Below, in pieces: positions 10,668 to 22,274 of a stretch of 64,000 nt of DNA (positions are counted from its first letter, which is position 1; the number at the start of each line of letters is the position of its first letter). The notes beneath the pieces are model-generated. The model did no database searches, was not told where the DNA came from, and saw only the letters and a program-made list of their open reading frames with translations. The DNA is taken from positions 40,474,001-40,538,000 of the forward strand of contig NC_069659.1 in NCBI RefSeq assembly GCF_027244095.1, read 5' to 3'. A program made the position numbers and the translations under genes. This DNA is from Hemicordylus capensis. Lineage: Eukaryota > Chordata > Lepidosauria > Squamata > Cordylidae.

Positions 10668-10862
10668 GAGCCAGCACACCATAGTGGTTAGAGTGTTGGA
10701 CTAGGACCAGGAAGACCCGAGTTTGAATCCCCATTCAGCCATGAAACTCACTGGGTGACTTTGGGCCAGTCATGTATCTCACCTTGAGCTCCTCAGAGGA
10801 ACAGCAGGATATAAATGTAAGAAATGAATGAATGAATGGATTAAAATAAATAAATCAATCAA
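10668..10862 (+). mobile_element. tRNA-headed SINE, family S1, copy
   Basis: 'CCATAGTGGTTAGAGTGTTG', 'GGACTAGGACCAGGAAGACC', B box 'GAGTTTGAATCCCC', then a body shortened relative to 4392 and the tail 'AGCAGGATATAAATGTAAG' with (AATG)n/(AAAT)n. Confidence 0.8.
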
Positions 10863-10879
10863 TCAAAATATGGTGGGCT

Positions 10880-11180
10880 GGCAACACTCCTGCTGCTTCT
10901 GCCAGCCCACAGAAAATGTGGGGAGAGAGAAAAACTCATTACCACTTTAAGGGGAATGGAGTCCATTCTGCTAGTGGCCACAGGATCAAAGCAGTCCCTA
11001 TCCAGCTCCAGCACAGCATCACTAAAGTAGTTGTTGCTGGGGGTCTTCCTTGTGTTTCTTTTTAGACTGTGAGCCCTCTGGGGACAGGAAACCATCTTAT
11101 TCATTTTTCTGTGTAAACCACTTTTTGAACACTTCTATTGAAAAGTGGTATACAAAAGTATCTGTAATACTAGTAGTAGG
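10880..11180 (+). mobile_element. LINE 3'-tail family T, copy
   Basis: 'CCACTTTAAGGGGAATGG', 'CCAGCACAGCATCACTAAAG', 'TTTAGACTGTGAGCCCTCTG' and 'GTGTAAACCACTTTTTGAAC' follow the family order in sense orientation, ending in TAGTAG repeats. Confidence 0.65.
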
Positions 11181-13010
11181 TTGCTGACTGGGCCCAATTC
11201 TTCTCAGGAGCCTAGGGCAGCCAGTGGGTCTCCTGGGGGCCCCTGACAACTACCTTGTGCCTAGTGTTGAGGCCAGCCTTGGATAAGCAAATCTTTATCA
11301 TGTGGCATCTTACCACAGTGCAAATAAACCATATGGTAAGCCAGTTGTTTATATAGCATCTTGCCAAGTGTTAAAGGAGAATTTTATCACATGTGGGTGG
11401 CAAGACTCATTCCAGTAAGGCATCCTCGTAGGATACCATGACTGATGGCCCTGAAAGCCACTGAAAGGCCCAAGAGAATCAACATGGTTGTGCATTTCAC
11501 CACCACCACCCCTCAGAGAGGATCATGCACCCCAATGGTTGGGACCTTATACAATATTATTGTGAACGTACTGGATAGTTCTCAAATGCTTTTATGGAAA
11601 GCATTTCAAATCGACATTCTTTATGATGTTGCAAACCCAGTTTGTGAGTCACTGTGGAAGAAATCTCCATGGTGACTAATTCCTGTGGGAGGAGAGAAAA
11701 ATGAGCAAACCTAGCATATTCTCCACTATTCACCCCCTGTTTTTTTAAAGCTTAGTTTGGTAGAATGTTCAGTGTAAACAACCTATCTGTTTGTGCTAAA
11801 TGATCATCCCTGTTGAATGTCTGCCATAAACCACTGTGAAGGACCGGGTTGTTATGCCTTCATTTGGTCTACAAATAGGTTAAACTAACATAAATTATAG
11901 CAGACGCACCCATGTAAGAATTTCCATGGTGGAAAAGGCTGTTATTGTTCTCTTAAGTTTTCCTCTAGAAGAGCGTATTGAAACACTTTCATGGATAGCA
12001 CAGAATAAAGCAATAGGCTATGAAGCATATGGGATCAAGGAGGCTTAAGCATCCCTAACTCTAAGCTGGTTTGTGGCAGTAGTGTTTATATAAGTGGATA
12101 GCATTGCTTTCACTTGATACTTGCATGGAATGAATCTGCTACAGCTTGGTAGCATAATAACCCATATGGGATTTTTTCATTAAATGAGGAGGCTCTCATT
12201 AGCCACAATGATTAATTAAATACAATTAAATATGCCAAGCAGATCCTTCAGAGTCACAATTCAGCACACAGGGGTCGCAATCTCAATGAAATCAATTCTT
12301 TTAAATGAATTTAATTCAGTGCTGGAATGCAGTCTCTGTGTGCATGCACATATGCATATGCCTAGAAGTACCCTTGGTTTCAGAGTACTCTGGTTTCAGA
12401 GCGAGGACAAGGAACCTTCAGCTCTGTGCACAGCCACCCTGGGCCCATGGGCATCCATGAGTAAGGGGACAGCTGCGCTCCCCTAGGAAGTGGGGCAACA
12501 GCTCCCCATGAATCTGTGGCCTTTTATGCATGTAGATTTCTGTTTACATATTTTATGTATAGTCTTGTATGTGTATACTCTGCTTCTGCATTGGGGGAAA
12601 AATGCTACCCACACCTGCGTGGTGAACCACCAGAGCAGGGCCAGGATCAGATTGTTGTACAGCTGACAAGTTGTACAGCTGACAAGCACCCACTGGGAGG
12701 GCCCGCCACCAACTGACCTGCTTCACAGCAGCAGCTACCACCACCACTACCTCTGTCCTCTCTTTCTCTCTCTCTGTGATGATGGTAGCAAGAGTGGGAC
12801 GATCCTCTCCTCCTCATGTGTGCAATGCTACACTGCTACCTCCTCCCCTCCCTCTTTGCCAAACAGTCAGAGGGCAGGTGGCAGAAGTGGAGCAGAGCAG
12901 AGCAGAGCAGGGTAAGCTGCGGAGATGCTGCTGCTGCTCCTTCCAGCTGCCACTGACAGGGGCACACCTAGGTAATTCTGGTGCTGGGACTGCCCCACTG
13001 TGAGCCACCC
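11181..13010. other. Unassigned DNA
   Basis: Nothing gene-like recognised; a (GCAGA)n run lies at 12892-12911 and a degenerate DNA-element remnant ('CCTAGGGCAGCC') near 11210. Confidence 0.4.
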
Positions 13011-13014
13011 CCGG

Positions 13015-13285
13015 TGTAAGGCCCCCCCAAAACCTACTCTTGGGAGCCTCCTGCCATGCCGAACCTCTTTTTTTGGAGGGGTGAACTACAGCTGCCACAC
13101 GGCCCGAGGCTGGGCCAACCCCCAGCCATGTGGCGGCTGAAATTAAAAACAAACAAACACCGAGGTTCAACACGGGGTGGCGAGTGCGGGGTGGCTGCAG
13201 GAGCCGTCCCCCAGCCACTTGGAACCCCCCTGGACCCAGGAGGCCACAGATCGGGGCCCCAAGGTCCGGGGGTTAGAGCGCCTCT
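13015..13285. mobile_element. Repeat family R, copy 2 (no insert)
   Basis: Same order of blocks as 7741-8235 without the foldback insert: 'CCCCAAAACCTACTC', 'GCCATGCCGAACCTC', 'GCCATGTGGCGGCTGAAA', 'GGAGGCCACAGATCGGG', 'GGGGGTTAGAGCGCCTCTGG'. Open frames in both directions reflect GC content. Confidence 0.7.
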
Positions 13286-13880
13286 GGCCAGTGAAGCTCC
13301 TTTGCTTGCCCCAGCAAATGTTTGCAAGCGAGTGAGTGACCTCCCAGCTATGGTAACTGGCGGTAGCAGCCACCTGCTTCCCTGCCCTCTCCCTCTGGGC
13401 AGTGGCGCTGGGGGCCCACCTGGAAGAACTGGCCGCTATTCCTGCACCACTGCCACTCACTCTGCCACTTCGTCAATTGGCAGCGGCTGCTGCTCCTCCT
13501 AGCTACCATTGGTGCTCTCTTGCTTACCTGGACCAGCAATGACAACTAGGAACTGTCAGCGAGATGGGCGTGCACAGGACTTTTTTCAGGGGTGGGGGTG
13601 GGCAAAGCCAGCAATCCTATATCCCCCTCTCTGGGAGTATGCCCCATTGAATTCAATGGGAATGGGTTTTATCCGGGTGGGGGGTCAGTTGGCCCCTCTC
13701 GCCTCCTCTCTGGATGCCCATGGCCAGAGAGCAGGTGACAAAAGCGGCTGCTAGTGTTGGCTTCTGCCACTTGCTTTCCTGCTGCCCAAGCAGGAACGGA
13801 AGCAACAGCAGTTGTTGTGAGTAGCTGTCACTCCCAGAAGGAAAGGACAAGCAAGTATATGATGTTGCCATTGCCACTTG
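13286..13880. other. Unassigned DNA
   Basis: GC-rich in part; short inverted 'GCCCCATTGAATTCAATGGG' near 13631 is a motif common in old reptile repeats. Confidence 0.4.
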
Positions 13881-13882
13881 GA

Positions 13883-14290
13883 ACACAGGAAGCTGCCTTC
13901 TACTGAGTCAGAACACTGGTCCATCTAGCTCAGGATTGTCCACACAGACTGGCCGCGGCTTCTCCAAGGTTACAGGGAGGAGTCTCTCTCAGCCCTACCT
14001 GCATATACTTCATAACCTTGTGGGTTTCCAAATTCTTGTGTGTAAATCTTTGTAGATATATCATGTACAAACAACCACTTTGTATATAATTGTGCTTTGG
14101 CAACGTACTGTATGCTTTGGTAGTTTGTTGGTTCAATAACAAAATCTTGTCCTATCAAAAATCTTGCCCTGTCTTGGAGATGTCAGGGAACGGCTTGGAA
14201 GCTTCTGCATGCAAGTATGCACTGCAGACAGATGCTCTTCCCAGAGCAGCCCCATCCCCTAAGGGGAATGTCTTACCCTTACAGATGCTT
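13883..14290 (-). mobile_element. Composite SINE (family S5), interrupted copy
   Basis: Tail part 13883-14002 ('GGAAGCTGCCTTCTACTGAG', 'GGCTTCTCCAAGGTTACAGG') and tRNA-like part about 14164-14285 ('GAGATGTCAGGGAACGG', 'CTCTTCCCAGAGCAGCCCC') are separated by about 160 bp of foreign DNA. The 5S-like head is not preserved; it gives way to (CTTG)n at 14297-14321. Confidence 0.65.
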
Positions 14291-14340
14291 ACCCAGTGCT
14301 TGCTTGCTTGCTTGCTTGCTTGCCTGACCAGGAAGAAGAG

Positions 14341-15843
14341 ACCATAAGAACAACCCTGCTGGATCAGGCCCAAGGCCCATCTAGTCCAGCAGCCTGTTCA
14401 CACAGTGGCTCACCAGATGCCGCTGGAAGCCTACAGGCAGGAGTAGAGAGCATGCCCTCCCTCCTGCTGTTCCTCTCCTGCAACTGGTACTCAGAGGCAT
14501 CCTGCCTTTGAGGCTGGAGGTGACCTATAGCCCTCTGACTAGTAGCCATTGATAGACCTCTCCTCCATGAAGTTATCCAAACCCCTCTTAAAGCCATCCA
14601 GGTTGTTGGCTGTCACCACATCTTGTGGCAGAGAATTCCACAAGTGGATTATCCATTGTGTGAAAAAGTACTTCCGTTTGTTGGTCCTAAATTTCCTGGC
14701 AATCAATTTCATGGGATGAACCCTGGTTCTAGAGTTATGTGAGAGGGAGAAGAATTTCTCTCTATCCACTTTCTCCGCACCATGCATGATTTTATAGACC
14801 TCTATCATGTCTCCCCGCAGTTGTCTTTTTTCTAAACTAAAAAGCCCCAGTTGTGTAGCCTTGCCTCATAAGAAAGGTGCTTCTGTACCTTTTCCAGTTC
14901 TACAATGTCCCTTTTTAGATGTGGTGATCAGAATTGTGTGCAGTACTCCAGGTGTGGCCACACCATGGTTTTGTATAAGGGTATTATAATAAGCAGTTTT
15001 ATTTTCAATCCCCTTCCTAATGATTCCTAGCATGGGATTGGCTTTTTTCACATCTGCCGCACATTGAGTCGACACTTTCAATGAGCTGTCCACCATGACC
15101 CAAAAATCCCTTTCCTGGTCAGTCACCGACAGCTCAGATCCCATCAACGTATACTTGAAGTTGGGGTTTTTCGTCCCAAGGTGCATCACTTTACACTTGC
15201 CAACACTGAACTGCATTTGCCATTTTGTTGCCCACTCAGCCAATTTGGAGAGATCCTTTTGGAACTCCTTACGATCCATTTTGGATTTCACTCCCCAAAA
15301 GTGTTTGGTATCATCTGCAAATCTTGCCAGCTCACTGCTTACCCCTACTTCTAGATCATTTATGAATGAATTTAAAAAGCACCGGTTCCAGTACAGATCC
15401 CTGGGGGACCCCACTTCTTACTTCCCTCCATTGTGAAAACTCACCATTTATCCCTACCCTCTGTTTCCTGTCTTTCAACCAGTTAGCAATCCACACATGT
15501 ACTTGTCCTCTTATCCCATGACCGCTACGTTTCCTCAGGAGTCTTTGATGAGGAACTTGGTCAAAAGCCTTTCAGAAGTCCAGATATATTATGTCAACTG
15601 GATCACTTTAATCCAAACACTTGTTGACACTCTCAACGAACTCAAAAAGGTTGGTGACGCAAGATTTCCCTTTGCAGAATCCATGCTGGTTCTCTCCCAG
15701 CAGGGCCTGTTCTTCTATGTGCTTTACAATTTTATCCTTGAGGATACTTTCCATCAATTTGCGGGGAACGGACATTAAGCTCACCAGCCTGTAATTTCCC
15801 AGATCGCCTCTGGATCCCACTGCTGGGTGCAGCAGAAATGAAG
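14341..15843 (-). mobile_element. CR1-like LINE, 3' half of reverse transcriptase ORF plus 3' UTR
   Basis: On the minus strand, in order: 'GNYRLVSLMSVPRKLMESIL' and 'ENQHGFCKGKSCVTNL' (15608-15820), 'NDLEVGVSSELARFADDTK' with the F-A-D-D catalytic box (14866-15414), 'YFFTQWIIHLWNSLPQDVV' and the end 'MEERSINGY' (14539-14808). The 3' UTR follows, ending in 'TCCAGCAGGGTTGTTCTTAT'. The ORF is split over several frames by small indels and stops, and the 5' half with the apurinic endonuclease is missing. Family: Jockey superclade, CR1 group. Confidence 0.85.
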
Positions 15844-16800
15844 AAGTGGTGAAGAAGGTGATCCTTCCAGGATAGGGGAGGCAGCAGTGTAGGCGCTGCT
15901 ACCACCTAGGGGTGCACCTAGTAAGGAGTGGCATTGCATAGAATCTAGCTGATTCTATGCAATGCCTGAAATTCTCCTCCTCCACCCGAAAAATTACCAG
16001 CGTCAGAGGTTGGAGCATTTCCTTAGCCAGTACAGGTTTCCTGGGTAATGGAGTAATTCTGTCTATCCAGGCTGGCCTAGGGCTCACCTCATCAGGAAGG
16101 GTTGCCTGCTCAAGCTGAGATTTTTCCTTGGACATTAACAGTAGCCTTTATGGGCTACTTGGACACATGGAATTGTGTGCAGGATTACAGTTCATGAGTC
16201 GAGTCAACTAGCCACAAACAGTAGACAAGAGGAGATTGCTATAGTGGTGCTTCAAATCAAGTTCAGAGAAGTGTCAACAACACAACTCAGGAATGTCAGC
16301 CTTGTTTTGACTTGAAGGAGATCTGATCTGTTGATTCAGTGCATATTGTCCTCCCAGAGTACAGAATGCAGGGTGTTTCAGCTCTTGCTAGTGCCTCACC
16401 TATCCTCAGAGATAGGAGAGTGGGCTGTTCCAATTTTCATGGCTGGTTCCCCACTTTGAGTCTGCGAGAGTTAGCGTCTGCCTTTTGCAGGGTCATGCCT
16501 GCCTCTCTCATTGTGCACTCCAGTGTCTCACAGTGCTGGGAACTGCTGCATGGATGGTGTGTTCTGATTCTTGATTATCTGGATCCAACAATGATGTCCA
16601 AATGTGCTTCTCATGGTCATTGTTCTCATTATGCACCTATGCATTGGCATAGATGGATGAGACATTTGGGCAATATTTTGCATCCCCATCTGTTACAGAC
16701 AAATCTAGTCCTTCCAAAGGTATCCACATAATTACGTGGGTATTGCATCTGCATGCAGGGAATAAGCCCCATGGACCTCACTGGAAGTCTCTTATGAATA
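15844..16800. other. Unassigned DNA with one 130-codon open frame
   Basis: The frame at 16339-16731 (+) begins 'MHIVLPEYRMQG' and has many Cys, Trp and His. I see no domain, promoter or splice signal and no recognisable antisense protein, so no gene is called. Confidence 0.4.
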
Positions 16801-16803
16801 AAC

Positions 16804-16843
16804 ATGGCTCAGGGCAGTTTTAATGTAAACTGCCCTGAGCCAT
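16804..16843. repeat. Perfect 17-bp hairpin from a LINE tail
   Basis: ATGGCTCAGGGCAGTTT and its exact reverse complement are separated by 6 bases. The motif is part of an L2-like 3' tail ('GCCCTGAGCCATTTTTAG'), so this is a head-to-head duplicate of a tail fragment. It is followed by (AAATC)n and (AAAC)n. Confidence 0.85.
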
Positions 16844-16989
16844 TTTTAGAAAGGTGGTATAGAAATCAAATCAAATCAAACAAACAAACAAACAAATAAA
16901 ATACACATGCATATAGGATGAGTCTGTCAGCATTGTAGTCCAGTAGATTTGGTTAATTTCGCATCTCAGTTGCCCCTGCTAACTAGACA

Positions 16990-17230
16990 ATAGGCCCCTT
17001 TTAAGTGTGGTTCTCTTCTCTTCAGCATGGGGAGCGCAACTGGCCCTGTTCAACCCCAACACATTCCTCCAGTGCTTGTTGCTGGTGTTTTCCTTATATT
17101 TCTTTTAGATTGTGAGCCCTTTGGGGACAGGGAACCATCTTATTTATTTCCATTTATATTTTCTATGTAAACCGCTTTGAGAACTTTTGTTAAAAAGTGG
17201 CATATGAATATTCATAGTCATGATAATTAT
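16990..17230 (+). mobile_element. LINE 3'-tail family T, copy
   Basis: 'CACATTCCTCCAGTGCTTG', 'GATTGTGAGCCCTTTGGGGA', 'TATGTAAACCGCTTTGAGAA' and 'AAAAAGTGGCATATGAATAT' follow the family order. Confidence 0.7.
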
Positions 17231-17488
17231 AGTTGTGTCTTGTACTATCGCTATAATCCCCTTGCAACTACATTTTGCTCATGCAAAATTGGGCTGGTGA
17301 TAAGCAAACCAGGGTCACTCTGTTGATCCTTGGGATGCTGCACAAGTGGCCTTAGCAGCCTTGTCACATAACCCACCCTCTCCCTCTTTCCCTGAAAAGA
17401 AAAAGAGCTGATCCATGCATGGGTTTGCATGTTTCTGGCACTTCAGCACCCATGTCTATCACTGCACAAGCTAGTACAATGGTCAGCT

Positions 17489-17868
17489 CAGGGCTGGCCT
17501 GTCCACTAGGCAGACCTAGGCAGTTGCCTAGGGTACCAGTTCTTGGGGGCCCTTCAGCTCCCTGGGTGGATGTTGAGTTTGCGGGTCCCGTCTCCTAGCT
17601 GGTCCTAGCTGGACCATGCTTGGGCATGTTCCAAGCTCCCCAACTCTTTCCTTTCTCCCACAGTATCCACAAATCAGCATGAGCTAGATGTTTGCTGATC
17701 ATCTGCACAGGCTGGCCATTTGACCCAGTGAATGAGTAACACATGCAGCTCAGGTTATAGTGGGGCTCAGGTAAAGGTCAGGGCTCCACATTTCCTGGCC
17801 AAGGGGCAGGGTGTGTGTGCCAAAGTCAAACTTCACCTAGGGCACCAAAAACCCCAGGGCTGGCCCTG
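17489..17868. mobile_element. hAT-type element with 8-bp target duplication
   Basis: Inverted ends 'CAGGGCTGGCC' and 'GGCTGGCCCTG', flanked by GGTCAGCT (17481-17488) and AGCCAGCT (17869-17876), 6 of 8 bases equal. The interior 'CCTAGGCAGTTGCCTAGGG' near the left end and 'CACCTAGGGCACCAAAAACC' near the right end recur in the element at 24699-26497. No transposase. Confidence 0.7.
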
Positions 17869-17876
17869 AGCCAGCT

Positions 17877-19313
17877 CATGTGCTCTATTGCAGCTGCACA
17901 AAGACCCACGGAACAGAACCATTACCTCAATAGTCTATCCTTTCTGTCTTGTCTTAAAAGAAGTTAATTGGACTTAAACTGCACATGTGTTGTAAATGTA
18001 CGCAATATAATTCAAGACAGATAAAGTAATAGGAATAACCTTCTTTTTACATACAAAGCTGTACCATTGGTTTAAGATTTCTCAGGTACTTTATCTTTTC
18101 GAGTAGATTATCTCTAATCAAAAATTTTAATGCTCTTCAATGCATACCTTTCCCGCTCATCATTCACTCACAGGCATCCTCCCCTTCATTAGCACAATTT
18201 GGTCATGGCTTGTGAATATTTCATCCATAAATGGAGTCCAGCTTGATAGATGAGATCAGTCTTGCTGTAAAAGCTTCCATGGACATTAAAATCAGAGCTG
18301 GAATGAGTACACAAAAATCTGAATCAAGAAAACTAAAAGGGCCAAATCTAAATAGGAAGCATTCATGTCAGGATGTCTCATTTTCAAACTGTAATGACTG
18401 AAGTCATAAGCTGAGGTCACAGTAACATAAACTTCTCTATTCAGAAGGTTTTTCAATAATAGGTTTTGATGGATGACTCTTATAGAGTAAGAATGACTCT
18501 GCAAATTCAGTGGAAAAAATTATTTGCAAGACTCGTATTGGAAGTGTTTGTGTTTTATAAAAGGATTCTTGTATTAATTATGAAAAGCACTACTTCACTA
18601 TCAAAGAAAAAAAAAATAATGAGAGGAAACCAATAGTTAAAATCCTCTGTAAGCAACGGGAACTAATTATAGGGCAGCTCATCAATAATTCACCAATTAT
18701 GTCAGGATGTGCTGAGCAGGAATCATTCAGAGGCAGAGAGAGCTACTCCTTTTAGTGGAGGAAGTGTCTAAGCTAAACAAAGGCACAGTAGCCCTGAAGA
18801 GAGAAAACCCCACTCAGTAGCACTTTTTCAGTTCCCTCTGGTCTGGCAGGCACTTCAGTTGCTTTTTAAATTAAAAAAAGAGTCAGAAATTAGGTCTGAA
18901 AAAGACAGGACAACACAGAAAATATCAAAATTTCCTATGATATTTCCTATGAAATTTTGATATTTCCTATCAAAATCCTATGGGAGTAGGGCAACATATA
19001 AATCTAACTAAATAAATAAATAATAAATAAAATGCAAATTGGTAACAATGTCATTTGACTGTTCTGTAAAAAGTGAATTTGATGGTAGTTTTGCACTAAA
19101 CAACTAGTGTGTAGGTAACTCTTGTATTTTTCCCCATTAGGAAGAATATAGATTATTTTGGGAACCAAACAACTTTTTCTGCATGTGGTGTGGTGTCCAA
19201 AGTTCTGGAGCGCAGCTGGAACATGTTGTTTGCTCAGAACACTTTGCTCACATGAGCAGCTTCTCTTCCTCCATCTCTTTCCCCTTCCTACTGACCATCC
19301 ATTCAATGAGAAA
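17877..19313. other. Unassigned, AT-rich single-copy-looking DNA
   Basis: No gene recognised. Contains one hairpin: AATATCAAAATTTC (18921-18934) and GAAATTTTGATATT (18951-18964), perfectly inverted, embedded in repeats of 'TTTCCTATGA'. Confidence 0.5.
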
Positions 19314-20433
19314 TAGGGGTGTACATGGAACCAGACTGCCAGAGTGCAAGCTGGTTCAAGTTGAACTGGCCCCAATTCAGTCTGAGTGTCAAACTGTGCC
19401 GAACTGGTTCAGAACTGGTTCAGCAGTTTGAGGGGGCATGCTTGTAACTGTCAGGGTCTCGACCGGACTTGGCTGCACGCTGTCGACATATAGTGACGAA
19501 TGTTGTTTTTCAGCAGGGAGTAGCCGACTGACGACGTGATATATAGTGCAAGCCACGAGAGCTCCCAGCTGGCAGGGATTTAAGGCTTATCAGCCCTCTG
19601 CAATAGGCGTTTGCTTTTCCTAAGAGTCTCTAATTGATCCCTGCGTCTCATGACACGCCGCTGTTGGGGGGTCGGCGGGGATTGGTTACATAGCTCTTCT
19701 TCTGATTGGTCTTTCACAATTTCTGCTGCCTCAGGTTGTTGTGCCTGCTCAGAGTCATTATCCACAGCTGTTTCATGAATGCTGACAGCCGGGTTCTGCC
19801 CCTCAGACACTCCTGCCTGGAAAGTTGACAGCTTCCCCTTCCTCCTTGCTGTCGGAGATCGAGGGCGTGACAGTAACGGAATCTGGTGAGGATTCTCCTT
19901 TACAACCGTAGAGGGGGAACCCTGCTTACCTTTTAAAAAACACTGCTGGGGTGGGGAGAGGGCACCTGTACTCGGAGGTGATGGCATGGTGCTGAGACAG
20001 CTCCTCCAAATTCTTCGGACTAGGACCGGTGCTCCATTGTGGCCGGGTTCTGGATTCCGCACATGCCTGGAGGTCTGAACCGGGCTGAACTGGAGCACCA
20101 GGCCTGGTCTGGAAAATTCTGAGGAGCTGCGCTGCTGCCACCACACCGCCAGCTCCAAGTGCAGGTGCCCTCTTGCTCTTGCTGCCCCATTAGTGTTTCT
20201 TTAAAGATAGGTAGGGTTCCCCCCTTTGCTTGTCAAGGGGAATCCTCGCCAGATTCCCCTTTACAAGCATGCCCTCTCAAACCGCCAAACCAATTCCAAA
20301 CCAGGGCCGGTTCAGCTTGAACTCGGACTGGCACCCCTTTTGGGGGGTCCGGTTCAGTTCGAGTCCAAACTAGTCAAACTGGGCTGGTTCTGTTCTAACC
20401 ATGTTCATGTAGAAACAGTTCTGCACACTCCTA
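19314..20433. mobile_element. Foldback DNA element carrying a solo LTR
   Basis: Ends 'TAGGGGTGTACATGGAACCA' and 'GTTCTGCACACTCCTA' are inverted, and the arms carry 'GGCATGCTTGTAA' (left) against 'TTACAAGCATGCC' (right). The subterminal sequence is rich in 'GGTTC/GAACC'. Same end family as 3722 and 4025. An LTR sits near the left arm. Confidence 0.6.
19449..19872. mobile_element. Solo LTR (fossil), 424 bp
   Basis: Starts TGTCAGGG and ends GTGACA, so it has the TG..CA ends of an LTR, and is flanked by an identical 5-bp repeat GTAAC (19444-19448 and 19873-19877). It lies inside the foldback element above. No internal coding region accompanies it, so it is what remains after recombination between two LTRs. 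Family undetermined (Gypsy-like or endogenous retrovirus). Confidence 0.6.
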
Positions 20434-20669
20434 GTGGGGAAGTGTGGATTTTCTGCTTCAGTGTGGAGGTTCTCCTTCAGTGATACGTTGCAGAGCCACG
20501 TGATGCAGGAGCATAAATAGGTAGGCCTGACAAGTGCATCTTCCTTCCTTCATGTGGTGGAGGTGGTGGCGGCACGGCAGTAAAAAGTTAGCAGTTAACT
20601 AACTTTGCTCAGTTAGCAGTTACAGTAGCTATCTAACTTTACTCAGCAGCTACTCCTGCTGAGTAAAAA

Positions 20670-20830
20670 AAACACACCTTTTAAAGTGAATCTCTTCTAT
20701 TTATCATGGCGTGTGCAACTGGCCCTATCCAACCCCAGCACAGCATTTCTTCAGTAGCTGATGCTGGTGTTACCTTGCATTTCTCTAGACTGTGAGTCAC
20801 TTTGGGACAGGGAAAATCTTATTATGAGCT
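20670..20830 (+). mobile_element. LINE 3'-tail family T, partial copy
   Basis: 'AACTGGCCCTATCCAACCCC', 'AGCACAGCATTTCTTCAGTA' and 'TCTAGACTGTGAGTCAC' match the family; the last part of the tail is lost. Confidence 0.6.
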
Positions 20831-20956
20831 CGGCCAAACCAAGTTGGCTGAGCTGGCTCGTGGGCTGGCTTAGGGGGTTCACTTGTAATGGGGAATCGAG
20901 CTAGGATTCCCCTTTTTAGGAGCCCGGCTCAGTGTGAGCTAGCTCACACATCCCTA
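20831..20956. mobile_element. Fragment of a 'CACACATCCCTA'-ended DNA element
   Basis: 'GAGCTCGGCCAAACCAAG' and 'GAGCTAGCTCACACATCCC' resemble the ends at 3722 and 19314. Only one terminus is present. Confidence 0.45.
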
Positions 20957-21111
20957 GTTGAAGGCACATTTAGGAATATGGACATTTCCTTGCCAGTAAG
21001 AATTCTGAAGTAGGAAGACCTAGGTATGATGAATATGATGGATAGTTAGAATGATTTATTCAGAAGCTATGTTTGAATTATTTGCATATCAGTCTTTTTG
21101 GCATGATGAAT

Positions 21112-21342
21112 TTATTATTATTTTTTATTATTTACATTTTATATCCCACTCTTCCTCCAAGGAGCCCAGAGCGGTGTACTACATACTTAAGTTTCTCCTC
21201 ACAACAACCCTGAGAAGGAGGTTAGGCTGAGTGAGAAGTGACTGGCCCAGAGTCACCCAGCAAGTATCATGGCTGAATGGGGATTTGAACTCGGGTCTCC
21301 CCGGTCCTAGCCCTAACCACTACACCACGCTGACTCTGTTTG
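21112..21342 (-). mobile_element. tRNA-headed SINE, family S1, full-length copy
   Basis: The reverse strand reads from 'GTCAGCGTGGTGTAGTGGTT' through B box 'GAGTTCAAATCCCC' to 'GAGTGGGATATAAAATG' and an A-rich tail. Confidence 0.85.
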
Positions 21343-21605
21343 TGTGAGATTTGTATGAGCTGTGTTTTTTGTATGCATATGTAAGTCTGTTTTGCATTAT
21401 ATTGTGTATTGTATTGCTACTTACATTAAAAGAAGAAGTAGAAGAAGGGAGTGATTCTGAATATCAGCAGAGTCTGCTTCTTTCTCTGTTGAGAAACCAC
21501 AACTAGCTGCTTCCAGGGGAAATAATGCAAATTCTGTGTAGGCTTAAGTCAGCCCCAAGGCAGAAGGAGGCCAGATAGAAAGGATGATGGGGCTCAGATA
21601 TCTTT

Positions 21606-21790
21606 AATAGTTTTATTTATTCATCTTTACATGTATATCCCACTCTTCCTCCAAGGAGCCCAGGGTGGTATACATGGTAATGTTTATCCCCACAACAATC
21701 CTGTGAGGTAAGTTAGGCTGAGAGATAATTGACTGAACCAGAGTCCCCCAGAGAGATGAATGACTGAATGGGGGGATTTGGGCCTACCCA
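21606..21790 (-). mobile_element. tRNA-headed SINE, family S1, 5'-truncated
   Basis: 'CACTCTTCCTCCAAGGAGCC', 'CCCCACAACAATCCTGTGAG' and 'GTTAGGCTGAGAGATAATTG' match the SINE body; the head degenerates after 'GGGGGGATTTGGGCC'. Confidence 0.75.
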
Positions 21791-22274
21791 GCAGGGGCAG
21801 AGTAGGAAGGGGCAGCTTCCTACTCCTGCAAGACAAACAAGGGTGACCCGGCGGGGGGAAGCACCCCCTCAAATATGTAGTTTCCCCCGCCCTCCATTTC
21901 TTTTACAAAAATCTAACATGTAGGATATAGCTCGCCCACCCAGAAATGCACTTTGCCGCTTCTGTGACTCAGTCCCCTCCCCCCAAGTGCTGCTGCTGAG
22001 GACAAGCTACATTCACCAGATCTCTCCCCTCACTATTAAAGGTACAAGAACTCTGCCCTCTTTTGCATCCTGTCATCCTACAAGCTCCAGCACCTCTGAT
22101 GCTAGAAACTTACACTTCAGTACTCAACAGATTGACTCAGTACAACTCGTCTCAGGACTGACTTCCCTATTAAGTACTTAATTTAATGCTATGTCTTCTA
22201 GTCTGATTCTGTGCATGTTTACGAGGAAGCAAGCCCCACAGGCTGACATGATACACCATAATGCAGGCCCATAG

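Noticed and set aside
14297-14321. CRISPR-like or regulatory repeat
   Set aside because: It is a simple (CTTG)n tract at a SINE boundary; this is vertebrate DNA.
16339-16731. 130-codon plus-strand frame
   Set aside because: I tested the idea of an antisense transposase and saw no matching motif; no gene signals.
19580-20158. 192-codon minus-strand open frame
   Set aside because: It crosses the boundary between a solo LTR (ending 19872) and a foldback element, so it is not a single gene; no known domain.
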